From positions 124,001 to 188,000 of the forward strand of contig NZ_PJMC01000006.1 in NCBI RefSeq assembly GCF_002892795.1: a stretch of DNA of 64,000 nucleotides, given 5' to 3'. Positions 26,399 through 36,755 of the stretch are shown here, piece by piece (the first letter of the stretch is position 1; the number at the start of each line of letters is the position of its first letter). The stretch comes from Arthrobacter sp. AFG20 (GTDB lineage Bacteria; Actinomycetota; Actinomycetes; Actinomycetales; Micrococcaceae). The position numbers and the translations under genes are program-made. A model generated the notes under the pieces. That model was not told where the DNA came from, did not search any database, and saw only the letters and a program-made list of their open reading frames with translations.

Positions 26399-27046
26399 TT
26401 GATTAGTTTTCTCCGCGGAACCGTGGCGCACGTCGGACTGTCCACCGCCGTCATCGACCTCAACGGTGCCGGCATGAGCGTCTACGCGACGCCGCAGACG
26501 CTCAGCAACCTGCGGGCCGGCGAGGAGGGGAAGCTTTTCACCTCCCTGATCGTCCGGGAGGATTCCCTGACCCTGTTCGGCTTCGCGAGCGACGACGAAC
26601 GGGAAGTTTTCGACGTTCTGCTCAGTGTCAGCGGTGTGGGCCCGCGGCTCGCCCTCGCGGTCCTCGCCGTCCACGACCCCGAGGCCATCCGCGTGGCGGC
26701 CCACACCGGGGACAGCAAAACGTTCACCAAGGTCCCGGGCATCGGACCCAAGGTTGCCGGGCGCATCGTCCTGGAACTCGCCGGGAAACTGGTTCCGCAC
26801 GGCACGGCGACGCCCGCGGGAGCGCCGGCCGCGTCATCTGAAGGCGTCTGGAAGCCGCAGGTTGTGGCCGCCATGACCAGCCTGGGCTGGTCCGAGAAGG
26901 ACGCCACGGGCAGCATCGACAAGGCCCTCGCAGACGCGCCGGAACTTGCCGGCGAAGGCAACGTAGCCGAAATCCTGCGCACCACGCTGCGGTGGCTCGG
27001 CCAGGACGGAGCCCGGGCGGGCAACAGGGTAGGCAGCCGTGGCTGA
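26399..27046 (+). CDS. ruvA: Holliday junction helicase subunit RuvA
   Basis: A 215-residue protein with the three RuvA domains: OB fold ([13 protein letters not shown]), tandem helix-hairpin-helix ([13 protein letters not shown] and [16 protein letters not shown]) and a C-terminal RuvB-binding domain ([15 protein letters not shown]). It tetramerises on Holliday junctions. The TTG start has CAGGAG upstream. It overlaps ruvB by 8 bases. Confidence 0.96.
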   Translation: MISFLRGTVAHVGLSTAVIDLNGAGMSVYATPQTLSNLRAGEEGKLFTSLIVREDSLTLFGFASDDEREVFDVLLSVSGVGPRLALAVLAVHDPEAIRVAAHTGDSKTFTKVPGIGPKVAGRIVLELAGKLVPHGTATPAGAPAASSEGVWKPQVVAAMTSLGWSEKDATGSIDKALADAPELAGEGNVAEILRTTLRWLGQDGARAGNRVGSRG

Positions 27047-28127
27047 GCCGTCCCTGGTCGCCGGGGGAGAGGAGCCGGAGGAGCGGGCCATCGAGGCGGC
27101 GCTCCGGCCCAAGAACCTCGACGACTTCGTGGGCCAGCACAGGGTCCGCAAGCAGCTCTCCCTCGTGTTGCAGGCATCACGGATGCGCGGGCGCAGTGCC
27201 GACCACGTCCTTTTTTCCGGTCCTCCCGGCCTCGGCAAGACTACGCTCGCCATGATTGTCGCGTCCGAGATGAATGCGCCGCTGCGGATCAGCAGCGGCC
27301 CGGCCATCCAGCACGCCGGCGACCTCGCCGCCATACTTTCCTCACTGTCAGAGGGCGAGGTCCTCTTCCTGGACGAAATCCACCGGATGTCCCGTCCGGC
27401 CGAGGAAATGCTCTACATGGCCATGGAAGACTTCCGGGTGGACATCGTGGTGGGCAAGGGGGCCGGTGCCACGGCCATTCCGCTGGAGTTGCCGCCCTTC
27501 ACGCTTGTGGGTGCCACCACGCGCGCCGGCCTTCTTCCGGGTCCGCTCCGGGACCGGTTCGGGTTCACGGGCCACCTGGAGTTTTATTCGGTGGAGGAGC
27601 TTGAGCTAGTGCTGCGCAGGTCCGCCGGCCTCCTCGACCTGAAGGTGAACTCGGCCGGATTTACTGAGATCGCCGGACGGTCACGCGGGACCCCACGCAT
27701 CGCCAACCGGCTGCTGCGGCGGGTCCGGGACTGGGCGCTGGTCCACGGGATCGAACAGATTGATGCCCGTTCGGCCTCTGCCGCACTGGACATGTATGAA
27801 GTGGATAAGCGCGGGCTGGACCGGCTGGACCGGTCAGTGCTGGAGGCGCTGATCACCAAATTCGGCGGCGGCCCGGTGGGCCTTTCAACCTTGGCCATCG
27901 CCGTGGGGGAGGAGCCGGAGACCGTGGAGACGGTCGCCGAGCCGTACCTGGTCCGGGAAGGGCTGCTGGGCAGGACGCCGAGGGGCCGGATCGCCATGGC
28001 ACCGGCCTGGACCCACCTTGGGCTGGCAGTACCGGCAGGGGTCTTCGGGCAGGAAACCCTGGACCTTTTCGGGTCCGGCCCGGGCGATGAAGAATCGTCA
28101 TCTGAATGGGTTTCCAGCACCCAATAG
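27039..28127 (+). CDS. ruvB: Holliday junction branch-migration ATPase RuvB
   Basis: A 362-residue AAA+ motor with Walker [10 protein letters not shown] at 61-69, Walker B LFLDEIHR, the sensor GATTRAG and a C-terminal winged helix ([17 protein letters not shown]). It drives branch migration with RuvA. The start is GTG inside the ruvA end. A short acidic Ser-rich tail follows the last domain. Confidence 0.97.
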   Translation: MAEPSLVAGGEEPEERAIEAALRPKNLDDFVGQHRVRKQLSLVLQASRMRGRSADHVLFSGPPGLGKTTLAMIVASEMNAPLRISSGPAIQHAGDLAAILSSLSEGEVLFLDEIHRMSRPAEEMLYMAMEDFRVDIVVGKGAGATAIPLELPPFTLVGATTRAGLLPGPLRDRFGFTGHLEFYSVEELELVLRRSAGLLDLKVNSAGFTEIAGRSRGTPRIANRLLRRVRDWALVHGIEQIDARSASAALDMYEVDKRGLDRLDRSVLEALITKFGGGPVGLSTLAIAVGEEPETVETVAEPYLVREGLLGRTPRGRIAMAPAWTHLGLAVPAGVFGQETLDLFGSGPGDEESSSEWVSSTQ

Positions 28128-28303
28128 CAGCACCCTCCCAGCTTTTCCCTCTAGACTGGAAAGACGCTCGGCACGTCCGGGCTTTGTTTCCGTGTCCCGC
28201 TTCGGCGGGCCGCCCGCGCCGGTCTCCCGCGTCCGGGCGGGCAGCCCGGTGCAAAGCGGACGTCGCTGTCAACCAGCTACGCAAGTACAGAACGGAACTT
28301 CAC

Positions 28304-28756
28304 TTGTTCGGACATATTAGTGCCCAGGCCCAGCCGCAGTCCGGCGGCGGCATCGACATCATGACCATTCTGCTGTTCGTCATGCTCGGCGTTTTCATCT
28401 TCATGATGTTCCGCCGCAACAAAAAGACCCAGAAGCAGCAGGCTGAGCTGCAGTCGCAGTTCTCTCCGGGCGTTGAGGTCATGACCAGTTTCGGACTGTT
28501 CGGCCGGATCGTGTCGATTGATGACGCAGAGAACAAGGTTGTCCTGGAACTGTCGCCTGGCCACCTGGCCACGGTCCACCGCCAGGCCGTGAACAAGATC
28601 GTGGAACCTGCCGCCGAAACCCAGGTTGTCCCGGACGATGCATCGGCACTGACCGCCGAGGACTCGCTGACCCCTGAAGCCAAGGCCGGCACGGCCGACG
28701 AAACCCCGGACGAAACCCTCAAGCGCCTCAACGACGAGGGCAAGAAGGACATCTAG
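28304..28756 (+). CDS. yajC: Preprotein translocase accessory subunit YajC
   Basis: A 150-residue single-pass protein: TM helix in MTILLFVMLGVFIFMMF, a basic stop-transfer RRNKK, the domain FSPGVEVMTSFGLFGRIVSIDD and an acidic disordered tail. It associates with SecDF. The start is uncertain: TTG 28304 gives the Q/A-rich lead AQAQPQSGGG seen in relatives, ATG 28361 would start at the TM. The 176 bases after ruvB (28128-28303) carry no gene. Confidence 0.8.
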   Translation: MFGHISAQAQPQSGGGIDIMTILLFVMLGVFIFMMFRRNKKTQKQQAELQSQFSPGVEVMTSFGLFGRIVSIDDAENKVVLELSPGHLATVHRQAVNKIVEPAAETQVVPDDASALTAEDSLTPEAKAGTADETPDETLKRLNDEGKKDI

Positions 28757-28855
28757 TCCGCCGCTTACGCGCAGTACAGCTGTCTACGGCTGCGGAGCCG
28801 CCGGGTGCGAAAGGCGCGCTCCGGCGGCCCTCCGCAATTAATAGAAAGATAGGCA

Positions 28856-30613
28856 ATGGCACGAACTGGCCGCAATAAACCATCCCTTCGGGTGCTGGTC
28901 TGGCTTGGCGTAATCCTGGCTGCCATGACGGCCGTCCTTGCGGGCGGCACTATGTCCGGGGTTGCCAGCTGGAGCCCGAAGCTGGCCCTGGACCTGGAGG
29001 GCGGCACCCAGATGATCCTGGCACCCAAGGTTGAGGGTGGCTCGGACATTAACGAGGAGCAGCTCAACCAGGCGGTGGCCATCATCCGTCAGCGTGTGGA
29101 CGGCTCGGGTGTTGCCGAGGCTGAGATCAGCACGCAGTCCGGCCGCAACGTGGTGGTGAGCCTGCCCGGCACTCCGTCCTCGCAGACCCGCGCCCTCATC
29201 CAGGCCTCAGCTGACATGAACTTCCGCCCGGTCCTCGTCACGGGTGCGGGCGCAGCGGTTCCCGCTGCGCAGCGGACACCTGCCGCCCAGCTGCCGAAGC
29301 CGACGGCCAAGCCGACGAACGCCAGCGATACGAACTGGATTACCGCGGACGTCCAGAAGCAGTTCGAGGCCCTTGACTGTGACAACCCGGCCCAGGACAA
29401 GCAGCAACGTTCTGACCCGGCCAAGCCGCTGGTCACCTGCGAGCCTGCCACGGACCAGACACCGGCGATCAAGTACATCCTGGGTCCGGTCGAGGTCAAG
29501 GGTGTGGAGATCCAGGGCTCGACGTTCCAACTCCAGCAGGGCGCCCAGGGCGCCGTCACCAACGAATGGGCTGTGAATATCCAGTTCAACGCCGAGGGTA
29601 CGTCCAAGTTCAAGACGGTCACCGAGCGTCTTAACCAGTTCTACGTTGCCGCTGGCGGTGAGACCGGCAGCGATCCCAAGTCGCAGTTCGCCATCGTCCT
29701 GGATGACCAGGTCATATCGGCCCCGCGGTCCCAGGCCGTGATCACCGATGGTCGCCCGCAGATCACCGGTGGGTTTACCGAGCAGTCCGCCAAGGCACTG
29801 TCCGACCAGCTCCGGTTCGGTGCCCTGCCCATCAGCTTCGACATCCAAAGCGAGCAGCAGATCTCTGCCACCCTCGGCGGTGAGCAGCTCCGGATGGGCC
29901 TCCTCGCTGGCCTGATCGGTTTGCTGCTGGTGGTTGTCTACTCGCTGTTCCAGTACCGTGCGCTGGGCTTCGTCACCATCGCGTCGCTGGTGGTGGCGGG
30001 TGCGCTCACGTACCTCGCCATTGCCATCCTTGGCTGGACCGAGAATTACCGGCTCTCCCTCGCCGGTGTGGCCGGCATCATCGTGTCTATCGGCCAGACC
30101 GCGGACTCATTCATCGTCTACTTCGAACGTATCCGTGATGAGCTCCGCGAAGGCCGCGGCTTGGTGTCGGCTGTGGAGAACGGCTGGAAGCGAGCCAAGC
30201 GGACCGTCCTGGCATCCAAGGCCGTCAACCTCCTGGCCGCGCTGGTGCTGTACTTCGTGGCCGTCGGCAACGTGCGGGGCTTTGCCTTCACCCTCGGCCT
30301 GACGGCCATCGCCGACCTCATCGTCGTGTTCATGTTCACGCATCCGACGCTGCAGCAGCTGGCCAGGACCCGGTTCTTTGGCGAGGGCCACAAGTTCTCC
30401 GGTCTTGACCCCGAGCGCCTCGGCGCGGTGCCGCTCTACCGCGGCGCCGGCAGGCTCCGCAGCCCCGAGGACAAGCCGTCAGTGGTGCGCGCCAAGAACA
30501 CCGGTGCCGCGGCCGAGGCTGAGCGCCGGATGACCATCGCTGAACGCCGCCGCGCGGAGCAGCAGGAGCAGCTCGCCGGTTCCTCCAAGGGCCCGGCCAA
30601 GGAGGGCAAGTAA
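28856..30613 (+). CDS. secD: Protein translocase subunit SecD
   Basis: A 585-residue membrane protein with TM1 at about 13-33, a large extracytoplasmic P1 domain containing LALDLEGGTQM, then five more helices from about residue 345. It uses the proton gradient to pull secreted proteins from SecYEG. A Pro/Ala/Lys/Asp-rich insertion at about 135-200 enlarges P1, as in actinobacteria. It overlaps secF by one base (TAATG). In the 99 bases before it is a GC-rich hairpin with CCGGCGGC-type arms near 28793-28823. Confidence 0.95.
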   Translation: MARTGRNKPSLRVLVWLGVILAAMTAVLAGGTMSGVASWSPKLALDLEGGTQMILAPKVEGGSDINEEQLNQAVAIIRQRVDGSGVAEAEISTQSGRNVVVSLPGTPSSQTRALIQASADMNFRPVLVTGAGAAVPAAQRTPAAQLPKPTAKPTNASDTNWITADVQKQFEALDCDNPAQDKQQRSDPAKPLVTCEPATDQTPAIKYILGPVEVKGVEIQGSTFQLQQGAQGAVTNEWAVNIQFNAEGTSKFKTVTERLNQFYVAAGGETGSDPKSQFAIVLDDQVISAPRSQAVITDGRPQITGGFTEQSAKALSDQLRFGALPISFDIQSEQQISATLGGEQLRMGLLAGLIGLLLVVVYSLFQYRALGFVTIASLVVAGALTYLAIAILGWTENYRLSLAGVAGIIVSIGQTADSFIVYFERIRDELREGRGLVSAVENGWKRAKRTVLASKAVNLLAALVLYFVAVGNVRGFAFTLGLTAIADLIVVFMFTHPTLQQLARTRFFGEGHKFSGLDPERLGAVPLYRGAGRLRSPEDKPSVVRAKNTGAAAEAERRMTIAERRRAEQQEQLAGSSKGPAKEGK

Positions 30614-31629
30614 TGTCCAGTTTCGCGAAATTCGGCAACGAGCTCTACACGGGCAAGCGTTCCTACGACTTCGTCGGGTCCAAGAAGATCTGGTTCCTCG
30701 TGGCCGCCGCGGCTGTCGCGCTGTCCATCCTTATCCCGTTGGCCAAGGGCGGCTTCAACCTGGGCATCGAGTTCCGTGGCGGTTCTGAATTCACGGTGTC
30801 CAACGTCAAGACCACCGAGGCATCCGTAGGCGAGAAGGCTGTCCACGACGTCGTTCCCGGCAGTGTGCCGCGCGTCGCGAACGTCGCCGGAACCACCATG
30901 CGGATCCAGACGGACAAACTCTCCGACAACGAGACCCTCAAGATCAAGGAGGGCCTCACCAAGGCCTACGGCGTGACTGACAACGAGGTGACCTCCACCT
31001 TCGTCGGCCCCACCTGGGGTGCTGACGTCACCAAGCAGGCCCTGATTGGCCTGGTGGTCTTCGTTGCCCTCGCGACGGTCCTGATGGCCCTTTACTTCCG
31101 TACCTGGAAGATGTCCCTCTCGGCGATCGCGGGCATGCTCGTCACGATGTTCATCACGGCCGGCGTGTACGCCCTCAGCGACTTCGAGGTCACGCCGTCG
31201 GCGATCATCGGGTTCCTGACGGTGCTCAGCTATTCGCTCTACGACACGGTCGTGGTGTTCGACAAGATCCGTGAAAACACGGCCGACATCGATTCCTCCA
31301 CGCGCCGGACCTTCGGCGAGGAAGTCAATTTGGCCGTCAACCAGACCCTGGTCCGCTCCATCAACACGATGATGGTCGCCATCCTCCCGGTCGGGGCGAT
31401 CCTGTTCATCGGGGCCGGCCTGCTCGGTGCCGGAACCCTGCGCGACCTTTCGCTCGCACTGTTCGTCGGGATCCTGATCGGCACCGCCGCGACGATCTTC
31501 ATCTCCGCGCCGATGTACGCCTGGCTGCGCCAGGGCGAGGCGCCGCTGGTCAAGCAGGCCCAGCGTGTCAAGCAGCGCCGCGCGGACGCCGCTGCCAAGG
31601 CTGCAGCCGCCGAGCCCGCAAAAGCCTAG
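30613..31629 (+). CDS. secF: Protein translocase subunit SecF
   Basis: A 338-residue six-helix partner of SecD. It has the signature FNLGIEFRGGSEFTV in the first periplasm-type loop, FLTVLSYSLYDTVVVFDKIREN in TM4-5 and the NQTLVRSINTM segment. Start and stop are fixed by the one-base overlap with secD. The tail is Lys/Ala-rich. A hairpin at 31684-31720 probably ends the operon. Confidence 0.95.
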   Translation: MSSFAKFGNELYTGKRSYDFVGSKKIWFLVAAAAVALSILIPLAKGGFNLGIEFRGGSEFTVSNVKTTEASVGEKAVHDVVPGSVPRVANVAGTTMRIQTDKLSDNETLKIKEGLTKAYGVTDNEVTSTFVGPTWGADVTKQALIGLVVFVALATVLMALYFRTWKMSLSAIAGMLVTMFITAGVYALSDFEVTPSAIIGFLTVLSYSLYDTVVVFDKIRENTADIDSSTRRTFGEEVNLAVNQTLVRSINTMMVAILPVGAILFIGAGLLGAGTLRDLSLALFVGILIGTAATIFISAPMYAWLRQGEAPLVKQAQRVKQRRADAAAKAAAAEPAKA

Positions 31630-31683
31630 GGCGCCCGCAAGAAACCTGGGGCGCCTGCCACAGGCCTGGAGTACCTGCCCTTA

Positions 31684-31720
31684 GGCCGGATGTCGTCACC
31701 CCGACGGCGTCCGGTCTTTG
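31684..31720 (+). terminator. Imperfect hairpin after secF
   Basis: A stem built around CCGGA and TCCGG with G-T pairs and a CACCC loop, followed by TCTTTG. The 238-base gap 31630-31867 otherwise holds only repetitive GGCGCCTGCC-like words and the rsh promoter region (a GATAAT word near 31836). Confidence 0.45.
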
Positions 31721-31867
31721 CGTTATGCGACTCTCTCTAAGCCGCATCGGGCCGGCTGCGTACTCGACTGCGTGCCCGGCTGCGCCGCTGGTGACGGACG
31801 CGGTTATCGGTCGGGCCCGGAGCGGGAATACACTGGGATAATTAAACGGGTCGTGAGGGGTACTTCA

Positions 31868-34261
31868 TTGGAAGAAGGTTCGACGTCGGCGCCAACGGCA
31901 GCCGGAGGCAACGGTCCGGGCCAGGGACAGCAGACTGGGCTGGTGGCTGCCGGGCGCCCGGCGCCGGGTGTGCCCGTGGACAACTCTGGCGTCCGGCCAA
32001 CGTTCCCGGGCCGGCGTGAGCGCACAAGGTCCCGCCTGGCACGGCTGACGGGCCGAAGCACCGCGACGTACTCACCCATCCTGGAACCGCTGCTGCGGAC
32101 CGTCAGGGCGAACAACCCCAAGGAAGACTTCGACCTCATTCAGCGGGCGTTCGTGGTGGCGGAGCAAAGCCACCGCGGGCAGAAGCGCAAGAGCGGCGAC
32201 CCCTACATCACCCATCCCGTCGCCGTCGCGACGATCCTCGCCGAGCTGGGGCTCAGCGGCACCACCCTTGCGGCTGCGCTGCTCCACGACACGGTGGAGG
32301 ACACGCCCTACACCCTTGAGGACCTCCGGGCGGACTTCGGCCCCGAAGTCGCCATGCTGGTTGACGGCGTCACCAAGCTGGACAAGGTCAGTTTCGGCGA
32401 GGCAGCCCAGTCCGAGACAGTCCGCAAGATGGTCGTGGCCATGGCCAAGGACATCCGCGTCCTGATGATCAAACTTGCGGACAGGCTGCACAACGCGCGT
32501 ACCTGGCGGTTCGTCTCCGCCGAGTCGTCGGCCCGCAAAGCCCGGGAAACCCTGGAAATCTTTGCGCCGCTGGCGCACCGGCTCGGTATGAACACGATCA
32601 AGTGGGAGCTCGAGGACCTGTCCTTCGCGGCGCTTTATCCCAAGGTGTACGAGGAAATCGTCCGCATGGTGGGCGACCGCACGCCGGAGCGCGAAAAGAG
32701 CCTCAGCGTGATCCGGAACCAGATCGCGGACGATCTGCGCACCGCCAGGATCAAGGCCACGATCACCGGCCGGCCCAAGCACTATTACTCGATCTACCAA
32801 AAGATGATCGTCCGGGACAAGGACTTCGACGACATCAACGACCTCATGGGCGTCCGGGTCCTGGTGGACTCGGTCCGCGACTGTTACGCCGCCCTGGGGA
32901 CCCTGCATTCGCGCTGGAACCCGCTGCCTGGCCGGTTCAAGGACTACATCGCGATGCCGAAGTTCAACATGTACCAGTCCCTCCACACCACGGTGATCGG
33001 ACCGGGCGGCAAGCCGGTTGAAATTCAGATCCGGACGCACGAGATGCACCGCCGCGCCGAGTACGGTGTGGCCGCGCACTGGAAGTACAAGGACCAGCCG
33101 AACCGGACCGCCACCGGACCCGGCAGCCCGCGAGACGGCGACATGGGCTGGCTCCGCTCCCTCGTGGACTGGCAGCAGGAGACCTCCGACCCCGGCGAAT
33201 TCCTCGACTCGCTGCGGTTCGAGATCAACGCCCGCGAAGTGTTCGTGTTCACCCCCAAGGGCGAGGTCATGGCGCTGCCCGCCGGGTCCACGCCGGTGGA
33301 CTTTGCCTATGCCGTGCACACCGAGGTGGGCCACCGCACCATCGGAGCCCGGGTCAACGGCAAACTCGTGCCGCTCAACAGTGAGCTGAACCATGGCGAC
33401 TGGGTGGAGATCTTCACCTCGAAGGCCGAAGGCGCAGGCCCCAGCCAGGACTGGCAGCACTTCGTCAAGAGCGCCCGGGCACGCAACAAGATCCGGCAGT
33501 GGTTCAGCAAGGAACGCCGCGAAGAGGCGATCGACCGCGGCAAGGAGCTGCTGACCCGCGCCATGCGGAAGCAGAACCTTCCCCTGCAGCGCCTCATGAC
33601 GCACGACGCGCTGGCCGCCGTGGCCGAGGACTTCAAGTACGTCGACATTTCAGGGCTGTACGCCGGAGTTGGCGACGGCCACACCTCCGCGCAGTCCGTC
33701 ATGGAAAAGCTCGTCGAGAGCCTTGGCGGCAATGAAACACCCGATGACGACCTCACCGAAGTCAGCATTCCCACCCAGGTCAGCAAGGCCCGGTTCTCGG
33801 ATTCCGGCGTGGTGGTCCGCGGCGTGGGCGACGTCTGGGTGAAACTGGCCCGCTGTTGCACCCCCGTGCCTCCGGATCCGATTCTCGGCTTCGTCACGCG
33901 CGGCTCGGGCGTGTCGGTGCACCGCACGGACTGCACCAACGTCGCCGGCCTCAAGGACCAGCCTGACCGGATCGTGGACGTGGACTGGGCGCCGACGCAG
34001 TCAAGCGTCTTCCTGGTGGAGATCCAGGTGGAGGCGCTGGACCGGAAGTCGCTCCTCTCCGACGTGACGCGCATACTTTCGGAGAATCACGTGAACATCT
34101 TGGCTGCCAGTGTCCACACGTCCACGGACCGCGTGGCCATCTCAAAGTTTGCCTTCGAGATGGGCGACCCGAAGTACCTTAGCCACGTGCTCAGTGCTGT
34201 GCGGAGGATCGACGGGGTGTTCGACGTCTACCGGACCACGGGCAACCGCCGGAGAAGCTAA
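31868..34261 (+). CDS. rel: Bifunctional (p)ppGpp synthetase/hydrolase (RSH)
   Basis: A 797-residue RSH enzyme that makes and degrades the stringent-response alarmone. HD hydrolase domain (about 100-240) with HDTVEDT at 140-146; synthetase domain with [20 protein letters not shown] at about 356-375 (RFKD type, as in bifunctional enzymes); TGS at about 457-510; zinc-finger region with [11 protein letters not shown]-terminal ACT from about 715. An acidic/Gly-rich 60-residue N-terminal extension precedes it. TTG 31868 follows GAGGGG. Its last 120 bases overlap the opposite AbiEi-like gene. Confidence 0.95.
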   Translation: MEEGSTSAPTAAGGNGPGQGQQTGLVAAGRPAPGVPVDNSGVRPTFPGRRERTRSRLARLTGRSTATYSPILEPLLRTVRANNPKEDFDLIQRAFVVAEQSHRGQKRKSGDPYITHPVAVATILAELGLSGTTLAAALLHDTVEDTPYTLEDLRADFGPEVAMLVDGVTKLDKVSFGEAAQSETVRKMVVAMAKDIRVLMIKLADRLHNARTWRFVSAESSARKARETLEIFAPLAHRLGMNTIKWELEDLSFAALYPKVYEEIVRMVGDRTPEREKSLSVIRNQIADDLRTARIKATITGRPKHYYSIYQKMIVRDKDFDDINDLMGVRVLVDSVRDCYAALGTLHSRWNPLPGRFKDYIAMPKFNMYQSLHTTVIGPGGKPVEIQIRTHEMHRRAEYGVAAHWKYKDQPNRTATGPGSPRDGDMGWLRSLVDWQQETSDPGEFLDSLRFEINAREVFVFTPKGEVMALPAGSTPVDFAYAVHTEVGHRTIGARVNGKLVPLNSELNHGDWVEIFTSKAEGAGPSQDWQHFVKSARARNKIRQWFSKERREEAIDRGKELLTRAMRKQNLPLQRLMTHDALAAVAEDFKYVDISGLYAGVGDGHTSAQSVMEKLVESLGGNETPDDDLTEVSIPTQVSKARFSDSGVVVRGVGDVWVKLARCCTPVPPDPILGFVTRGSGVSVHRTDCTNVAGLKDQPDRIVDVDWAPTQSSVFLVEIQVEALDRKSLLSDVTRILSENHVNILAASVHTSTDRVAISKFAFEMGDPKYLSHVLSAVRRIDGVFDVYRTTGNRRRS

Positions 34262-34876
34262 CAGCGACAGCTTCTCCAGAGCTGCGTTCTTGTGCGGCAG
34301 CCGTGGCATCGCCTCGACCGCCAGGACCAGGAGCCGGAGCCGGACATCAAGTTCCGGCTTCTCCAGGAGCAGCCGCAGGGCAGGAACTGCCCTCTCGGGT
34401 TCCACATGCAAGGCGATGTCCAGTGCCGTCCGGAGCGGGCTTGAGACCATCAGGCCGCCCAGGCTGACGACGTCGAACGGTCCGAGACGGACTTCGTGAA
34501 GCGTGCAGCCGCGGGTCGAGCGGAGGCTGGAGATGCGGCGTTTGGCGTCCACGAGTAAGGCCAACCGGTCCGGTTCGCGGGCGCACCCGTAGATCCAGGC
34601 CGCCGTCATCCGCCCCGCCACCACGCGCCGCCGCACCGGCGCCGGCACCCCGTGGGCAGCGGCACGTGCCCGCAGCTGCGGTGAGGCCGCAGTCCCGGGA
34701 ACTGTGTAGCCGTGCTGATAGAGCTGCGTGAGCACGCCGTCGGACGCCATGGACTGGAGCTCCGGCCAGGTGAACGGCAGCCCCGGCGAATAGAGCTCCA
34801 GCAGCTGTGCGGGGGAGTCCCTGGGCGGGGAATCACCCCGTGTCTGCGAATCAGGGGGCTGGGAGAACTGTGCCAT
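34142..34876 (-). CDS. AbiEi-like antitoxin-family protein, orphan
   Basis: A 244-residue protein resembling actinobacterial proteins annotated as type IV AbiEi-family antitoxins: an N-terminal winged-helix-like part ([21 protein letters not shown]), a central TAAWIYGC and [16 protein letters not shown]. No AbiEii nucleotidyltransferase toxin lies next to it, so antitoxin function is doubtful. The final 40 residues lie antisense to the rel 3' end and look like read-through tail ([16 protein letters not shown]). The ATG has AGGATAACGGA upstream. Confidence 0.65.
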   Translation of the reverse strand: MAQFSQPPDSQTRGDSPPRDSPAQLLELYSPGLPFTWPELQSMASDGVLTQLYQHGYTVPGTAASPQLRARAAAHGVPAPVRRRVVAGRMTAAWIYGCAREPDRLALLVDAKRRISSLRSTRGCTLHEVRLGPFDVVSLGGLMVSSPLRTALDIALHVEPERAVPALRLLLEKPELDVRLRLLVLAVEAMPRLPHKNAALEKLSLLASPAVARGPVDVEHPVDPPHSTEHVAKVLRVAHLEGKL

Positions 34877-34893
34877 TCCGTTATCCTGCCGGA

Positions 34894-34950
34894 CGGGGCC
34901 TTAACGGGTAAGGCCCCGCCCCGGTTATGTGGATAACCGGGGCGGGGCCT
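34894..34950 (-). terminator. Terminator with competing hairpin downstream of the DUF349 gene
   Basis: AGGCCCCGCCCCGGTTAT at 34911-34928 is exactly complementary to 34933-34950 around a GTGG loop (18 bp). An alternative 10-bp hairpin pairs CGGGGCCTTA at 34894-34903 with TAAGGCCCCG at 34909-34918. Both use 34911-34918, so they exclude each other. Confidence 0.7.
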
Positions 34951-34964
34951 GCAATGGCTGTTGC

Positions 34965-36683
34965 CTAGGAGAGCTCGCTAGCCGAACGCTGAATCTGGTC
35001 AAGCCATGCCTGGCGGGCTTCCAAGGCTTCCCGGGCGGCTTTGATCTTGCGCTGGTCGCCCTTCTTCTCTGCCTCGGCCAGGTCATCCTTCAGGCCGGCG
35101 ATCGCGGATTCGAGCTGGCTCAAGGCGCTGTTGGTGCGGGCCTTGGTCTCCGGGTTGGAGCGCTGCCACTTCTCGTCCTCGGCCTGGCGCACTGCATCCT
35201 CGATCCGGCGCAGCCCGGCTTCGATCCGGCCCATGTCCGCACGCGGGACTTTGCCTGCCTCTTCCCAGCGGTCGTGAATGGACTGCAGGGCCTTCTTGGC
35301 GGCGGCGATGTCCTTGACCGGAACGATGCCGGATGCCTCCTCGAGGAGCGCCTCCTTGACCGACAGGTTCGCAGCGTATTCCTGGTCGATCTCGTCGTTG
35401 GCAGCCTGGCGGGAGCTGAAGAAGACGTCCTGCGCGGCTCGGAACCGGGCCCACAGTGCGTCGTCATCCTTGCGGCTGGCACGCGGCGATGCTTTCCACT
35501 CGTCCATCAGCCGGCGGTATTCTCCGGCGGCGAAGCCCCAGTCAGTGGACGTCGAGAGTGCCTCGGCCTCGGCAATCAGCTTCTCCTTGGCCGACTTCGC
35601 AGCCGAGTTGTTGCTGTCCAGCTGGGAGAAGTAGGCGCGGCGGTGCCGGTCGAAAACGGTCCTGGCGGCGCGGAAACGCTTCCACAGGGCGTCCTCATTG
35701 CTGCGGCCCAGCCGTACCCCGTTCTTCTGCGCGGTCTTCCAGCTTTCGAACAGCTCGTTCATGCGTGCGCTGGACGTCTTCCACTGAACCTGGGCCGGGT
35801 CGGTTCCGGAGATGGCCTCGGCCTCGGCCACAATGGCCTCACGGGCGGCCAGCTCGGCGGCGCGGACGGCGTCGTGCTGCGCCTTTTCCGCCTTCTCCAG
35901 CTCGGTGATCTGGGTGGACAGGGTGTCCAGCCGGCTCTCAGCGGACCGGATGTCGCCCACCATGTTGCGTTCAGCGAGCTGCTCCCGCAGGTGCGTCACG
36001 GTCTTCTGCATGTCAGTGGTGGGGGCCTTCGAGGCCACGCGCTGTTCCAGCAGGACAACCTGGGCGACGATGTCGTCATACTTCCGCGCAAAGTAGGCAA
36101 GTGCCTCGTCGTTGCTGACGTCCGGGTACTGACCGACCGGGTGCTCTTCGCCGTCGATGGTCAGGAAGACGTGGCCGTCGCCCTCCACCCGGCCCCAGCG
36201 GGCAGCTTCGGCCAGCGACGTGGAAGGCGGTGCCTGCACCGGAGCCGCTGTGGCGGCCGGACCTGTTTTGGGGCGAGCAGCAAACGCGGCGGGCGTCGGC
36301 GCGGGCCGGGGTGCCGGCGTCGGACGCGGTGATGGTGCCGGGCTGGCTGCCGGATTTTCCTGCACAGCCTCCGGCTGTGGGCTGGCGGCGTCCTCCGTTG
36401 TGGCAGTGGCCTCGGCCGGGGCGGCGTCCTCCGCCGGAGCAGAGGCCTCGGCCGGGGCGGCGTACTCCGCCGGAGCGGTGTCCTCCTGCACAGCCTCGGG
36501 CTGCGGGCTTTCCTGCGTGGCGTCGGGCTGTGCCGCATCCCCGGGCTGTACTGCCTCGTCGGCCTGCGTCGCCTGCACGGGCTCGGCCGCTTCCACGGAC
36601 TGTGCTCCATCCACGGTCTCGGGGGAAGCCTGGACCTCGGTCACTTCGGCTGCTGTTTCGTCGGATTTCTGACTGTCTGTCAC
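34965..36683 (-). CDS. DUF349 repeat protein
   Basis: A 572-residue cytoplasmic protein. The first 150 residues are Ala/Pro/Glu/Gln/Thr low complexity; then WGRVEGDGHVFLTIDGEEHPVG, a coiled-coil stretch at about 200-270, and three to four helical DUF349 repeats (each with FRAARTVFDRHRRAYFSQ-like text). Function unknown; the family is common in actinobacteria, often near rel. I take GTG 36683 (VTDSQKSDE) as start; GTG 36722 adds 13 residues. Neither has a good ribosome site. Confidence 0.75.
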   Translation of the reverse strand: MTDSQKSDETAAEVTEVQASPETVDGAQSVEAAEPVQATQADEAVQPGDAAQPDATQESPQPEAVQEDTAPAEYAAPAEASAPAEDAAPAEATATTEDAASPQPEAVQENPAASPAPSPRPTPAPRPAPTPAAFAARPKTGPAATAAPVQAPPSTSLAEAARWGRVEGDGHVFLTIDGEEHPVGQYPDVSNDEALAYFARKYDDIVAQVVLLEQRVASKAPTTDMQKTVTHLREQLAERNMVGDIRSAESRLDTLSTQITELEKAEKAQHDAVRAAELAAREAIVAEAEAISGTDPAQVQWKTSSARMNELFESWKTAQKNGVRLGRSNEDALWKRFRAARTVFDRHRRAYFSQLDSNNSAAKSAKEKLIAEAEALSTSTDWGFAAGEYRRLMDEWKASPRASRKDDDALWARFRAAQDVFFSSRQAANDEIDQEYAANLSVKEALLEEASGIVPVKDIAAAKKALQSIHDRWEEAGKVPRADMGRIEAGLRRIEDAVRQAEDEKWQRSNPETKARTNSALSQLESAIAGLKDDLAEAEKKGDQRKIKAAREALEARQAWLDQIQRSASELS

Positions 36684-36755
36684 CGCTAAAAGTCTTTCGC
36701 TTGGAGGAAAATACTCATTCACAAGTCGCCGGTGGCCACTGGCGCCACAAGGTTC

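Noticed and set aside
34142..34876. A type IV toxin-antitoxin module
   Set aside because: Only the AbiEi-like half is present; neighbours are rel and a DUF349 gene, with no nucleotidyltransferase toxin.
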